64,000 nt of DNA, from assembly GCA_032622095.1 (NCBI GenBank), contig CP136063.1, positions 63,003,897-63,067,896 of the forward strand, read 5' to 3'. The stretch comes from Siphonodentalium dalli (lineage: Eukaryota > Mollusca > Scaphopoda > Gadilida > Siphonodentaliidae). The notes beneath the pieces were generated by a model. It did no database searches. It had not been told where the DNA came from and saw only the letters and a program-made list of their open reading frames with translations. The stretch's first letter is position 1, and every line of letters begins with the position of its first letter. The position numbers were made by a program, and so were the translations under genes. This document shows, piece by piece, positions 54,351 through 64,000 of the stretch.

Positions 54351-55264
54351 ATGTAGTGATGTGTGCACGTGTGTTTCATATATGATTATTTCATTCGTCG
54401 TTCAATCAATCAATCATCTGATACTTAGTGATGTACGTGTGTTTCATATATGATTATTTCATTCGTCGTTCAATACTCATGATTGCAGAGGTACCGGTAC
54501 CGTACCGGTATACACAAAGGTTTCCGAGATTAATGCACTAATAGAAGTATAAATAAAGACACAACGAGGGCCAGATTATAATGCATTTTAAAATGACACC
54601 ATCACGGTAAATTTTCGTGATGATCCCCATGGGAACTGATTATAGCAAACATAATTTTTGATCAGAAATGCTAAAATGGCTCGATATATAAATCAAACAA
54701 ACGTGACAAGTGCCAGAGACGCGCCAATGTCGATAATGGGGTCGTTGTCGTAACGTTTTATACATAAATGCACACCGTGTGCATTTGTGTATGCATAAAT
54801 GCACACCAGTCTCAGTCGGCGCGAGATTGAAACGTTGCCGTAAATAATTGCCGTCTGCTTCAATTCATAACTATTTTTCTTCCGATGTTCTGACAAAGGC
54901 ATTCTTTTATCACAATGACGAAACTGTCATTGAATCCATGAATGCATCGGTCGCGTATTGTTCTTAGTATTACACAGGGACCGAAAAAACCAGTTGGGTG
55001 GTTGTTTGATCGATGAATGGAAGAAAATGAACTTACAAAAAAATATCATCACGTGTGCATTTATATTAGCGCCAATGTCAAGCCAAGCAAAGATAGTACG
55101 ACCCGTGTTTGGCGTGACGTGCACAACAGTCCTAAAATACCCAAATAACTAATAAACTCACAATTGTGACAGTAAACCGGTTTACTCCTCAGAACCTATT
55201 ATTGTTCTCAACACAAGATTTTTTTTTTTACTAAAAGTAATTATGTAATGTGAATAATATATTG
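54351..55264. other. Unassigned intergenic, small hairpin
   Basis: ATAAATGCACAC/GTGTGCATTTGTGTAT pair near 54764-54800. Palindrome GTAAACCGGTTTAC near 55172. No gene recognised. Confidence 0.45.
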
Positions 55265-55316
55265 TATTACGCTGTTTACATAAATACAAACTCATTTGAC
55301 CTCACGAAATGACAAG

Positions 55317-56381
55317 TTAAAGATGGATTATCTCTTTAAAGATGGATTATCTCTTTAAATAACAAATTTTAAATAGTTGCGTGGGTATAAAATAATAGAT
55401 ATGAACTGAAGACCCCTGTCCAGAAAAGCTTCTATCAATTAATATTGATTTTATTTCGAATATTAAATCGGGACCGTTTATGTTACTGTTTTTAGAACAG
55501 AACATTCGGATGATACCGTATTGCGATATAGAGCACTGCGCAATTCCTATAGCTACGCACCGAAAGTCAAATGTCCCAGATTAAGTGGTTGTATTGTTTT
55601 GTTCCACATATGTAAGCGATAATGAGTCTAATTAATGTTTTTTGTGACAAAATTGTACAATAAAATTTCTGGTCTCTGTTAACAGTAACCAATATTGTTC
55701 GTTAGCTGAACAAACACACATTTTTAGACCAGAAAATATTCGAAATAAAATTAATATTAATCGATAGAAGCATTTCCGGACAGGAGTCTTCGATTCAAAT
55801 CTAATATTTTATACCACGGTAACTATATAATACATGTTTACAAAGAGATAATCCACCTTTAAATAGCAAAGTTTATATAGTTTCCTTGGTATGAAATAAT
55901 ACGTATGAGTTGGATATCCCTGCCTGGAAACGACTCTTATCATTTAATATTGATTTTATTTCAATATTATTTTATTCAATTAATGGGACACTTCTTTGTT
56001 CTATAAATGGAACTTTTATATATAGAGGCCTCCAGCTTGGTGCTCCGAACAAATGCGAGCCCGCAAAATGTCTCCGATTGATTGTATTAATTTTAATTTT
56101 AAGCGGGAATCAAGTAGATAAGACTGGGAGTTTAGAATATGCCTATTTTCAATGATTAAAATAGAAAAATACCACAAAACCCCAAATAGAAAAGACGGTC
56201 GTGAATATCAGGGACCATTATTGGACTACACAGGGTTGTTTTATACGAAAATCAAAATCAAAATCAAATCAATATGAAATGATGCGTTTCCAGACACGGG
56301 TCTTCTATTCGTACCGGGTATTTATTATTTCATACACAGAAACTATATAAATCATGTTGCGAAGAGATAATCTACCTTTAA
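55317..56381 (+). mobile_element. TTAA MITE family 1 variant core, containing a nested copy
   Basis: The older element has typical ends (AGATGGATTATCTC at 55321, GAAGAGATAATCTACCT at its right end) but a different core (55990-56330, including ATCAAAATCAAAATCAAAT). It is interrupted 16 bases in by the copy at 55336-55862. Flanks AGTTAA and TTAATTAAATG match the single TTAATTAA of the empty site at 9744. Confidence 0.85.
55336..55862 (+). mobile_element. TTAA MITE family 1, nested in another copy's terminal repeat
   Basis: Inserted in the TTTAAA that lies inside the family's own inverted terminal repeat. Canonical 527 bp. Confidence 0.92.
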
Positions 56382-56555
56382 TTAAATGTAACCAAACCGA
56401 GGTTAGCATTATGCGCAATGTAACATGAAAGTTCGATTATAATGATCCATTATAACCGTAAGATGCCACTCTTTCGGAGACTTGTCTAGTTGATAACCAC
56501 GTTATATTAAGTTACAACGTATAGTGTTGTGTTGTTGCTCCACCATGTTCGATGT

Positions 56556-57100
56556 TTAAAGATGGATTATCTCTTTACAAAAACAAACTTGAAATAGTTG
56601 CATTGGTAGAAAATAATAAATATGTTAATTGTAGACCCCTGTCCGCAAACGCTTCTATCAATTAATATTGATTTTATTTCGAATATTTTATTATGAAATG
56701 AGATGATTAAATGGGACACTTTACTTTTCTATTTTTTAGAACAGACCATTCAGGCGAAACCATATACATGTAACTATGTATATCATTATACTGTTACCAT
56801 AGCTAGGTTCCGAACGCCAAATGTCCAAGATTTATTGCTCGATTTAATAGTTATAAGCGATAATGAGTCTAATTAACGTTTATTTGGGACAAAATTACAC
56901 AATAAAATGTCTGGTCCCCTTTAACATTAAACATTATTGTTCGTTAGCTAAACAACCACCCGTTTTTAGACCAGAACATATTCGAAATATATTCAATATT
57001 AATCGATAGAAGCATTTCCGGACAGTGGTCTTCGACTCATATCAAACAGTTTATACCCTGGTAACTATATAGCACATGTTTACACAGAGATAGACCCTCT
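56556..57100 (+). mobile_element. TTAA MITE family 1, shared site with 9927-10468
   Basis: Same flanks (GTTCGATGT on the left, TTTATCTTGGTA on the right) as the copy at locus 1. The right TTAA has mutated to AATT. Confidence 0.85.
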
Positions 57101-57768
57101 AATTATTTTTTTTATTTATCTTGGTACTTTTTTTCATTCCAGAGATGAATGCATACCATACATTGAATTATAGCAAGTGGTTTGATCTTCCAAACTTTGA
57201 GACTGAACTCAAAACGTTCAGATACGACTTCCTTTAACATACAGGCTCAGCTGCAGGTAATTAGTCAAGAGGCAAACAAAGTAAAAAAAAACGTGAGCCG
57301 CCAATAATAAGTGGTAAATTGAGACAACTATAGACAAAAACGAGAGGCCACTCCGCGTACTGAGTGATTGAAATATTTCACCCTATCGTCCAGTCAAGAA
57401 GTTAACTCCGATTTGAGATCACGTGGGTGTGATAAATACGACATGCCATTCACTCTGCCGAATGGAATAAACACTCTAACGTAACGTCTGCATATGAGCT
57501 CACATCTTTAAATCTGATGTTTGTGAAGCAGGATATCGGCTTCTGAATCGACACATGAGCATCCACATGGATGAGACAGAAGTTAAGTGATATTTGTCAG
57601 ATATTTTGTCACAGAAGAGTAATCGGACTGTAAACAAGAGGATCCACACGCATTAATTTGATAATTACTAAAAAGGTTCACTGCGAAGAGCAGTCAGACT
57701 CAACACTCTAATATCCACACGGGCGAGAATCCATATAAGTGTGATTTTATCAGAAAAGATTCACTACG

Positions 57769-58701
57769 ATGAGTCATTCGACTGCACACAAGAGGCTCAA
57801 AGTGGGTGAGAAATCATATAAGTGTGATATTTGTCAGAAAGGATTCACTCAGAATGGTAGTCTGACTGTACACAAGAGGATCCATACGGGAAAGACGCCA
57901 TATAAATGTGATATTTGTCTAAAAGGATTTAATAAAAAGGGACGCCTGACTGAACACGCGAAAATCCACACAGGTGAAATGCCCTACAAGTGTGGCCTCT
58001 GTCAGAAGGAATTCACGCAGAAGATTAGTCTGACTGTACACATGAGGATCCACACGGGTGAAACACTTTATAAGTGTGATATCTGTCAGAAGGAATTCAT
58101 CCAGAAGATTAGTCTGATTGTACACATGAGGATCCACACGGGTGAAAATATGTATAATTGTGATATTTGTCAGAAGCAATTGAGTCAGAAGTGTAGTTAC
58201 ATTTTGCATATGAGGATGCACACCGGCGAGGGACCACTATACACCTGTGATATTTGTCAGAAGGGGTTCACCACGAAGAGTAATCTGACTGTACACAACA
58301 GAATCCACACGGGTGAAAAACCATATAAGTGTGACCTTTGTGAGAAGGCGTTCGCTCAGCAGTATGGCCTGGCTAAACACATGAGAACACACAGTGAAGT
58401 CAAACCTTATCAATGTGAGCAGTGCAGCAAAGCATTCGTCAATTCTCGAAGCCTTAAGGCGCACATGAGGATCCATACGGGAGAGAAACCTTGTATATTT
58501 TACCAGTGCAGCAAGATATCCACTACTTCCAGCGCCTCAATGCCACAAATGAGGATCCATACGGGAGAACGCCCGTTTAAATGTGATATTTGTGGAAGGC
58601 AATTCGTTGATAGTGGAAACCTAACCCAACACATGGGGATCCACAAACCATCCAAAAGTGTGACACTTACGAGAGGAGATTCTCTCAACGGAGTGGTCTG
58701 A
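57769..58701 (+). CDS. C2H2 zinc-finger protein, nine good fingers plus one degenerate (gene 2)
   Basis: The product is a 310-residue nuclear DNA-binding candidate. The ATG is at the homologous position to gene 1, again inside a half finger (MSHSTAHKRLK), with A at -3 and a TGA nine codons upstream. Fingers lie at residues 17-39, 45-67, 73-95, 101-123, 129-151, 158-180, 186-208, 214-236 and 270-292. Residues 242-264 are a dead finger (CIFYQCSK..PQMRIH, first Cys spacing and first His lost). Finger 5 lacks the core Phe/Leu (KQLSQKCSYILH). Helix contacts (-1,2,3,6) include Q-G-S-V, K-G-R-E, Q-I-S-V (fingers 3 and 4, duplicated), T-S-N-V and D-G-N-Q. The last 18 residues are a frameshifted finger. 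No N-terminal effector domain is visible. Fingers 7-10 are of a more vertebrate-like KAF/CGRQF type. Functionality is uncertain. Confidence 0.85.
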   Translation: MSHSTAHKRLKVGEKSYKCDICQKGFTQNGSLTVHKRIHTGKTPYKCDICLKGFNKKGRLTEHAKIHTGEMPYKCGLCQKEFTQKISLTVHMRIHTGETLYKCDICQKEFIQKISLIVHMRIHTGENMYNCDICQKQLSQKCSYILHMRMHTGEGPLYTCDICQKGFTTKSNLTVHNRIHTGEKPYKCDLCEKAFAQQYGLAKHMRTHSEVKPYQCEQCSKAFVNSRSLKAHMRIHTGEKPCIFYQCSKISTTSSASMPQMRIHTGERPFKCDICGRQFVDSGNLTQHMGIHKPSKSVTLTRGDSLNGVV

Positions 58702-58745
58702 TTACACATAAAAAAGAAATATCAGCAATGCAGCAAAGCATTAAA
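58702..58745 (+). pseudogene. Frameshifted last finger of gene 2
   Basis: From about 58653 another frame reads KCDTYERRFSQRSGLITHKK (second Cys changed to Tyr), continuing past the stop of gene 2. The frameshift lies near CCATCCAAAAGTG. Confidence 0.65.
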
Positions 58746-59281
58746 TGCTTTTAGTAATTCCAGTGTTGCCTATTCGTGTAGTGTTGTACATTTCTTATTT
58801 TGGGGTAAAATAGGCTTTTTCGTGAATCAAACCAGTGAAAAATGGAATCCAGCTGCCTAAATAACATTTACATGTATGTTTGGATCGGAAAGCAACTAGA
58901 GGTTAGGCATGTTGACGTTTTGTAAGAGAATTTTATAGTATGTCAATGATCTAGGGTTCGATTTTGTGGTAAACATCGCTTTTTTTGGCATGATAAGATA
59001 AGATAATATACAATCAGGAGAGAGACCGTGTTGATGGGATATGTGTCTTTAATTTTGTTAAATTCAATTAAGTGTTGATTCTACTCCACGCTAATACATG
59101 TGTAGGGCCTATATAGAAATATAGGGTAAAAATCACATCTTATAAATATAGTGAGAATTATTTTATATTATAGGGGTAAAAATAACATCTTATAAATATA
59201 GTGAGAATTATTTTATATTATAGGGGTAAAAATCACATCTTATAAATCTTATTTAGGCAGCTATATTCCATTTTCACTGGT
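58746..59281 (+). repeat. Member of the 59-63 kb repeat family, with 50-bp tandem units
   Basis: TTATTTTGGGGTAAAATAGG, TTTTTCGTGAATCAAACCAG and GCTGCCTAAATAACATTTAC recur at 62.1-62.3 kb. At 59122-59250, AGGGGTAAAAATCACATCTT..TTTTATATTAT is repeated three times in tandem. Confidence 0.8.
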
Positions 59282-59808
59282 TTAAAGATGGATTCTCTCT
59301 TTAACTAACAAATTTGAAATAGTTGCATAGGTATAAAATACTAAATATGAACTGAAGACCCCTGTCCGGAAAGGCTTCTATCAATTAATATTGATTTTAT
59401 TTCGAATATTTTATTGGGACCGTTGATTTGTCTATTTTTAGAACAGACCATTCGGGTGATACCATATAGCGATAGAGAGCATTATGCTGTTCATATGGCT
59501 ACGTACCGAACTTCAAATGTCCTAGATTGATTGGTTGTATTTTTTATTCCTTAGTTATTAGCGATAATGAGTATAATTAATGTTTATTTGTGACAAAATT
59601 ACACCATAAAATTTTTGGTCTCTGTTAACAGTAACCACTATTGTTCGTTAGCTAAACAATCACACCTTTTTGGACCAGAAAATATTCGAAATAAAATGAA
59701 TGTTAATCGATAGAAGCATTTCCGGACAGGAGTCTTCGATTCAGATCTAATATTTTATCCCCCGGTAACTATATAAAACATGTTGACAAAGGGATAACCC
59801 ACCTTTAA
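59282..59808 (+). mobile_element. TTAA MITE family 1
   Basis: 527 bp. Flanks CACTGG-TTTAA and TTAATTCACGAAAAAGC. The uninterrupted site (minus strand CACTGGTTTAATTCACG) exists at 62176-62192. Confidence 0.92.
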
Positions 59809-60162
59809 TTCACGAAAAAGCATATTTTGCCCCAAAATAAGATATAAGTAAATCTATACAGTCTCTCTCCTGATTTTATCTTATCTTATCTTATCATGTT
59901 GTGGTTGATTCCATAATTCTCTCATTTTTCACCATAAAAGCGATTTTTACCACAAAAACTTATAGGCAGCTATATTCCATTTTTCAATTATTATAAGATA
60001 TAAGTAAATCTATACGGTCTATCTCCTGGTGTTATCTTATCTTTTCTTATCGTATCATGCTGTGGTTGATTCCATAATAGAATAGGCTTTTTCGTGAATC
60101 AAACTATATAGGGTAAAAATGAATTTATTTATTAAAAATGGAATGATTTAATTGTTAAAAAA

Positions 60163-60517
60163 TTAAAGGGGTACTGTACACTAAATCCGCCCATTTATGG
60201 GACCATCTCCTTTTATACTCAACATAATATATGCAACAAATGAATGGATTTGAGCCATGAATTAGTGCAAAATACACTCGCATGCTCTTATGAACGATGC
60301 AAACAACATGGTAATTGTAATACAAATGATTTTATGACTACAGCCATTTATTCATTTGTATTATAATTACCATGTTGTTTGCATCTTTAATTAAACACAC
60401 AAGTGTATTTTGCACTATCCCGTGGCTCAAATTCATTCATTTGTTGCATATATTATGTTGAGTATAAAAGGAGATGGTCCCTTAAATGCCCACATTTAGT
60501 GTACATTACCCCTTTAA
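60163..60517. mobile_element. TTAA-flanked foldback MITE, AGGGGTACTGTAC family, copy 2
   Basis: 355 bp, almost entirely self-complementary. AGGGGTACTGTACACTAAAT, GGGACCATCTCCTTTTATAC, CAACATAATATATGCAACAA and ATGCAAACAACATGGTAATT all pair with the right half. The empty site (GTTAAAAGATTAAGTGTTAG) occurs at 61855-61874. Confidence 0.92.
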
Positions 60518-60639
60518 GTGTTAGATGTAAGTAATCATTCCATTTTTTTATTAAAAAAATAATAATTGAAAAAAATAAGGCCCATGTCCAGCCATGTCCG
60601 GAAAAAAACGTTCAGTTTGATACATCACATTGTTGAATT

Positions 60640-60725
60640 TCTCTCCTGCATGGATCACTTGTGTGTCTATTAAGATCACATGACTTGGTGAATTTATTGA
60701 AACACACATCGCACTGATACGGTCT
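60640..60725 (-). pseudogene. Isolated C2H2 finger relic
   Basis: The minus strand reads RPYQCDVCFNKFTKSCDLNR followed by H, then a one-base shift to VIHAGEKF. One finger with both Cys and the first His; no neighbours in frame. Confidence 0.7.
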
Positions 60726-61046
60726 CTTCCATTTATATCGAATTCTTAATTTATACAATAAATTATTAATTTTATTACTTATATTTATTAATTTTATTGT
60801 AAATTTATAACTAATATTTTTTAAACCAGTGAAAAATGGAATATAGCTGCCTAAATAACATGTATAAGATGTGATTTTTACCCCTATAATATAAAATAAT
60901 TATCTCACTATATTTATTACTTATATTTAAATAAATTGTTAATTTATTACTTATATTTATTAATTTTATTGTATCAATGTTTTAGGGTTCACTTTAGGGG
61001 TAAAAATCACTTTATAAGTGATATATATGTTATTTAATTAATTCAA

Positions 61047-61570
61047 TTAAAGATGGATTATATTTTTAAAGAACAAATTTTAAATAGTTGCGTGTGTATA
61101 AAATAATAGATATGTACTGAAGACCCCTGTCCGGAAAAGCTTCTATCAATTAATATTGATTTAATTTCGAATATTAAATCGGGACCGTTTGTGTTACTAT
61201 TTTTAGAACAGACCATTCGGATGATACCATATTGCGATATAGAACACTGGGCTGTTCCTATGGCTACGCACCGAAAGTCAAATGTCCCAGATTGATTGTA
61301 TTGTTTTGTTCCACAGATATAAGCGATAATGAGTATAATTGACGTTTATTTGTGACAAAATTGTACAATAAAATTTCTGGTCTCTGTTAACAGTAACCAT
61401 TATTGTTCGTTAGCTGAACAAACACGCCTTTTTAGACCATAAAATATTCGAAATAAAATTAATATTAATCGATAGAAGCATTTCCGGACAGGAGTCTTCG
61501 ATTCAAATCTAATATTTTATACCCCGGTAACTATATAATACATGTTTACAAAGAGATAATCCACCTTTAA
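61047..61570 (+). mobile_element. TTAA MITE family 1
   Basis: 524 bp. Flanks AATTCAA-TTAA and TTAA-AGACACATAT. The uninterrupted site AATTCAATTAAAGACACATA is at 61658-61677. Confidence 0.93.
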
Positions 61571-61799
61571 AGACACATATAACATCTTATAATGCAGGTT
61601 CTATGGTTTAATAACTGATATGTATCATTAAATCATTCCATTTTTAATAAATTTTTAATTCAATTAAAGACACATATCACATCTATGATTTTATGTATCA
61701 ATGTTTTAGGGTTCACTTTAGGGGTAAAAATCACTTTTTTCATGAAAAAAATGGTTTAATAAATGATGTGTGTCATTAAATCATTCCATTTTTAATAAA

Positions 61800-63380
61800 T
61801 GATATGTATCATTAAATCATTCCATTTTATAAAATTTCTCAGTTTCAATTGTTAAAAGATTAAGTGTTAGATATAAATAATAAATTAACAGGGCGTTGTT
61901 GGAATAATGCAGCTTATATGGTTTCCAGGGTAATCTTATTTGAATTAGTAAAATGAGTGAAAACTGGAATTAAGTACTCCGAGTAGCATCCCCCTATATT
62001 ATATATAGGCCCTACACACGTATTAGCGTGGAGTAAAATCAACACTTAATTGAATTGAATCACGTGAAAGAGTAACGCACTAAATATCTATATTGATACA
62101 GCAGATGACATATCGGTGTTGCCTTTTCGTGTAGTGTTGTACGATTTCTTATTTTGGGGCAAAATATGCTTTTTCGTGAATTAAACCAGTGAAAAATGGA
62201 AAAAAGCTGCCTAAATAACATTTACATGTATTTTTGTTTTATAGAGCCCATATACAGATGGGAAAGCAACTAAACAATAGAGGTTGGACATATTCACATT
62301 TTGTAAGAGAATTTTATTGTATCAATGTTTTAGGGTTCACTTTAGGGGTAAAAATCACTTTTTTCATGATAAATGAGAGAATTCTGGAATCGACAAAATG
62401 ATCAGTTCTGATTAAAACCATAGTCAGACTCTAAAATTACTTTTAGAGTCTCATTATGGTTTTAATCAGCACTGCAACATATATGGGTCATTAATTCATC
62501 CCATTTTATAACATTTCCCAGTTTCAGTTGTTAATAAATTAAGTGTTAGATTTAAGTAATAAATCAACAGGGCGTTGTTGGAATAAGGCAGGTTCTATGT
62601 TTTCCAAGATAATTTTATTTGAATTAATAAAATGAGTGAAAACTGGAATTAAGTACTCTGAGCAGCACCCCCTATATGTCTATATAGGCTCTACACATGT
62701 ATTAGCGTGGAGTAGAATAATCATTTAATTGAATTGAATTGAATCATGTGCAAGAGTAACAAACTGAATTATTTATCAAAATATCCGTATTGATACAGCA
62801 GATGACATACCGGTGTTGCCTTTTTGTGTAGTGATGTTCTATACGATTAATTATTTTGGGGTAAAATAGTTTTTTTTCGTTTTTTGGACTAAACAATAGA
62901 CGATAGACATGTTGATATTTTGTACGAGAATTTTGGAGTATGTCAATGTTCTAGGGTTTGTATTTGGGGTAAAAATCACTTTTTTGTGAAAAATGAGAGA
63001 ATTCTGGAATCCATTACATGATATGCACCATTAACTATTATGCAAGCCACTTTATAAACATTTCCATTTAGATGTAAGTAATATGTATAACAATGCATTG
63101 TTGAAATAAAGCAGATTCTATGGTTACCTGGGCTATTTGGTTTTTTTTGTTTATAAAATCAGTGAAAACTGGAATCCAGCCATCGGAAAAACACCCTCTC
63201 TTATTTCTATACATTAACTGCCGCAATAGAATCGTCCCTTATTCCAAATGAATTATGTGGAAAAGTAACAAGATGAACTATATATCAACATAATAGTCTT
63301 GATAGAGCGCATACCATGCGGATATTACATTATTGTAAAATGTTGTACGATTTTTTATATATATTTTTTGTAAAATAGGC
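61800..63380 (+). repeat. ~680-bp tandem satellite-like array, degenerate
   Basis: AACAGGGCGTTGTTGGAATA recurs 679 bp apart (61887 and 62566) and in degenerate form near 63090. AAAACTGGAATTAAGTACTC and GGGGTAAAAATCACTTTTTT recur with it. No coding frame. Units also appear at 58746-59281, 59810-60130, 60830-61046 and 61571-61799. Confidence 0.8.
62409..62471. repeat. Hairpin, 29-bp arms
   Basis: CTGATTAAAACCATA..AGACTCTAAAA pairs with its complement over a 4-base loop, with two or three mismatches. Confidence 0.85.
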
Positions 63381-63381
63381 T

Positions 63382-63856
63382 TTAAAGGTGGATTATCTCT
63401 TTGTAAACATGTATTATATAGTTACCGGGGTATAAAATATTAGATTTGAATCGAAGACTCATGTCCGGAAATGCTTCTATCGATTAATATTAATTTTATT
63501 TTGAATATTTTCTGGTCTAAAAAGGTGTGTTTGTTCAGCTAACGAACAATAGTGGTTACTGTTAACAGAGACTAGAAATTATATTGTGCAATTTTGTCAC
63601 AAATAAACGTTAATTATACTCATTATTGCTTATATCTGTGGAACAACACAATACAAACAACCAATCTGTGACATTTGACATCCGTTGCGTAGCCGTAGGA
63701 ACAGCCCAGTGCTCTATATCGCAATACGGTCTCATCCGAATGGTCGGTTCTAAAAATAGTAACATAAAAGGGCCCGATTTAATATTCGAAATAAAATCAA
63801 TATTAATTGATAGAAGCTTTTCCGGACATAAGTCTTCAGTTCATATCTATTATTTG
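63382..63856 (-). mobile_element. TTAA MITE family 1 (reverse), truncated
   Basis: Canonical from AGGTGGATTATC, but breaks off after TATCTATTATTTG and joins zinc-finger-derived sequence. The far terminal repeat is missing. Confidence 0.88.
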
Positions 63857-63865
63857 TGTGGGTCT

Positions 63866-63989
63866 AAAAAATCTCACATGAGAATCCACATGGGATAGAA
63901 ACCATATCAGTGTGAGGATCAACATGGGAGAGAAACCATATCAGTGTGAGGATCAACATGGGAGTGAAACCATATCAGTGTGATGTGTA
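63866..63989 (+). repeat. 34-bp tandem repeat derived from a zinc-finger linker
   Basis: SHMRIHMG is followed by copies of GAGGATCAACATGGGAGAGA-AACCATATCAGTGT, i.e. the MRIHMGEKPYQC linker region. The first copy is degenerate and the next two are nearly identical. 34 bp is not a multiple of three, so the frame is destroyed. Confidence 0.8.
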
Positions 63990-64000
63990 TTAAAGATGGA
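63990..64000 (+). mobile_element. Start of another TTAA MITE family 1 copy
   Basis: TTAAAGATGGA at the window end matches the left terminus; the rest is outside. Confidence 0.6.

Larger units (their letters stand above)
55265..57768 (+). repeat. Segmental duplication copy 2, upstream of zinc-finger gene 2
   Basis: Collinear with 9693-10808 but carries an extra double MITE (55317-56381) and a ~325-bp block (57204-57530). The latter contains a finger relic, SDVCEAGYRLLNRHMSIH, with the first Cys mutated to Ser. Confidence 0.9.

Overview
This is eukaryotic DNA from an invertebrate, most likely a mollusc and probably a bivalve. It is AT-rich and gene-poor. There are no operons or bacterial signals. 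It carries intronless C2H2 zinc-finger blocks, a tRNA-derived SINE with target-site duplications, a CCGCCAGCAGCCATCTTGG-type tandem family, decayed non-LTR retrotransposons, one exon-like reading frame with a consensus splice donor, and a dense load of short TTAA-flanked inverted-repeat elements. The assignment rests on recognising these repeat types from general knowledge; no database was searched.

Layout. 0-9 kb: a foldback element, tandem repeats, a decayed non-LTR element (SGNH-like domain plus reverse transcriptase), a TTAA foldback element and the SINE. 9-13 kb: zinc-finger gene 1 (10809-11702) with a decayed tail, a 36-bp perfect palindrome, and a tail-to-tail zinc-finger pseudogene on the minus strand. 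That pseudogene is split by a 527-bp LTR element whose LTRs carry 5S rRNA-derived sequence. 14-15 kb: a TATA box, an inserted element, and two tandem cloverleaf-folding units followed by a primer-site-like motif. 16-28 kb: nested TTAA elements and a 2.7-kb inverted duplication holding zinc-finger relics and a CAAAAG-core minisatellite. 28-50 kb: mostly non-coding, with an endonuclease-encoding non-LTR fragment, a 720-bp exact tandem duplication, a tandem-repeat element, a hAT-like element (8-bp target duplication), an exon candidate and a 2.2-kb long-TIR element. 51-64 kb: another zinc-finger relic locus, reverse-transcriptase tails, zinc-finger gene 2 (57769-58701) in a segment duplicated from gene 1, and a roughly 680-bp satellite-like array.

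How the parts relate. The two zinc-finger genes are products of one segmental duplication that includes a shared older element insertion. Later insertions in one copy leave intact empty sites in the other, which gives a relative chronology and proves a TTAA target for the main element family (about 18 copies or pieces here). The strongest candidate for something undescribed is the minus-strand element at 12361-12887. It is a terminal-repeat retrotransposon in miniature with TG..CA LTRs, a tRNA-Pro-type primer site, a polypurine tract, a 4-bp target duplication, and 5S rRNA control boxes inside each LTR. This architecture is known from plant Cassandra elements. The second candidate is the cloverleaf repeat at 14672-14906.
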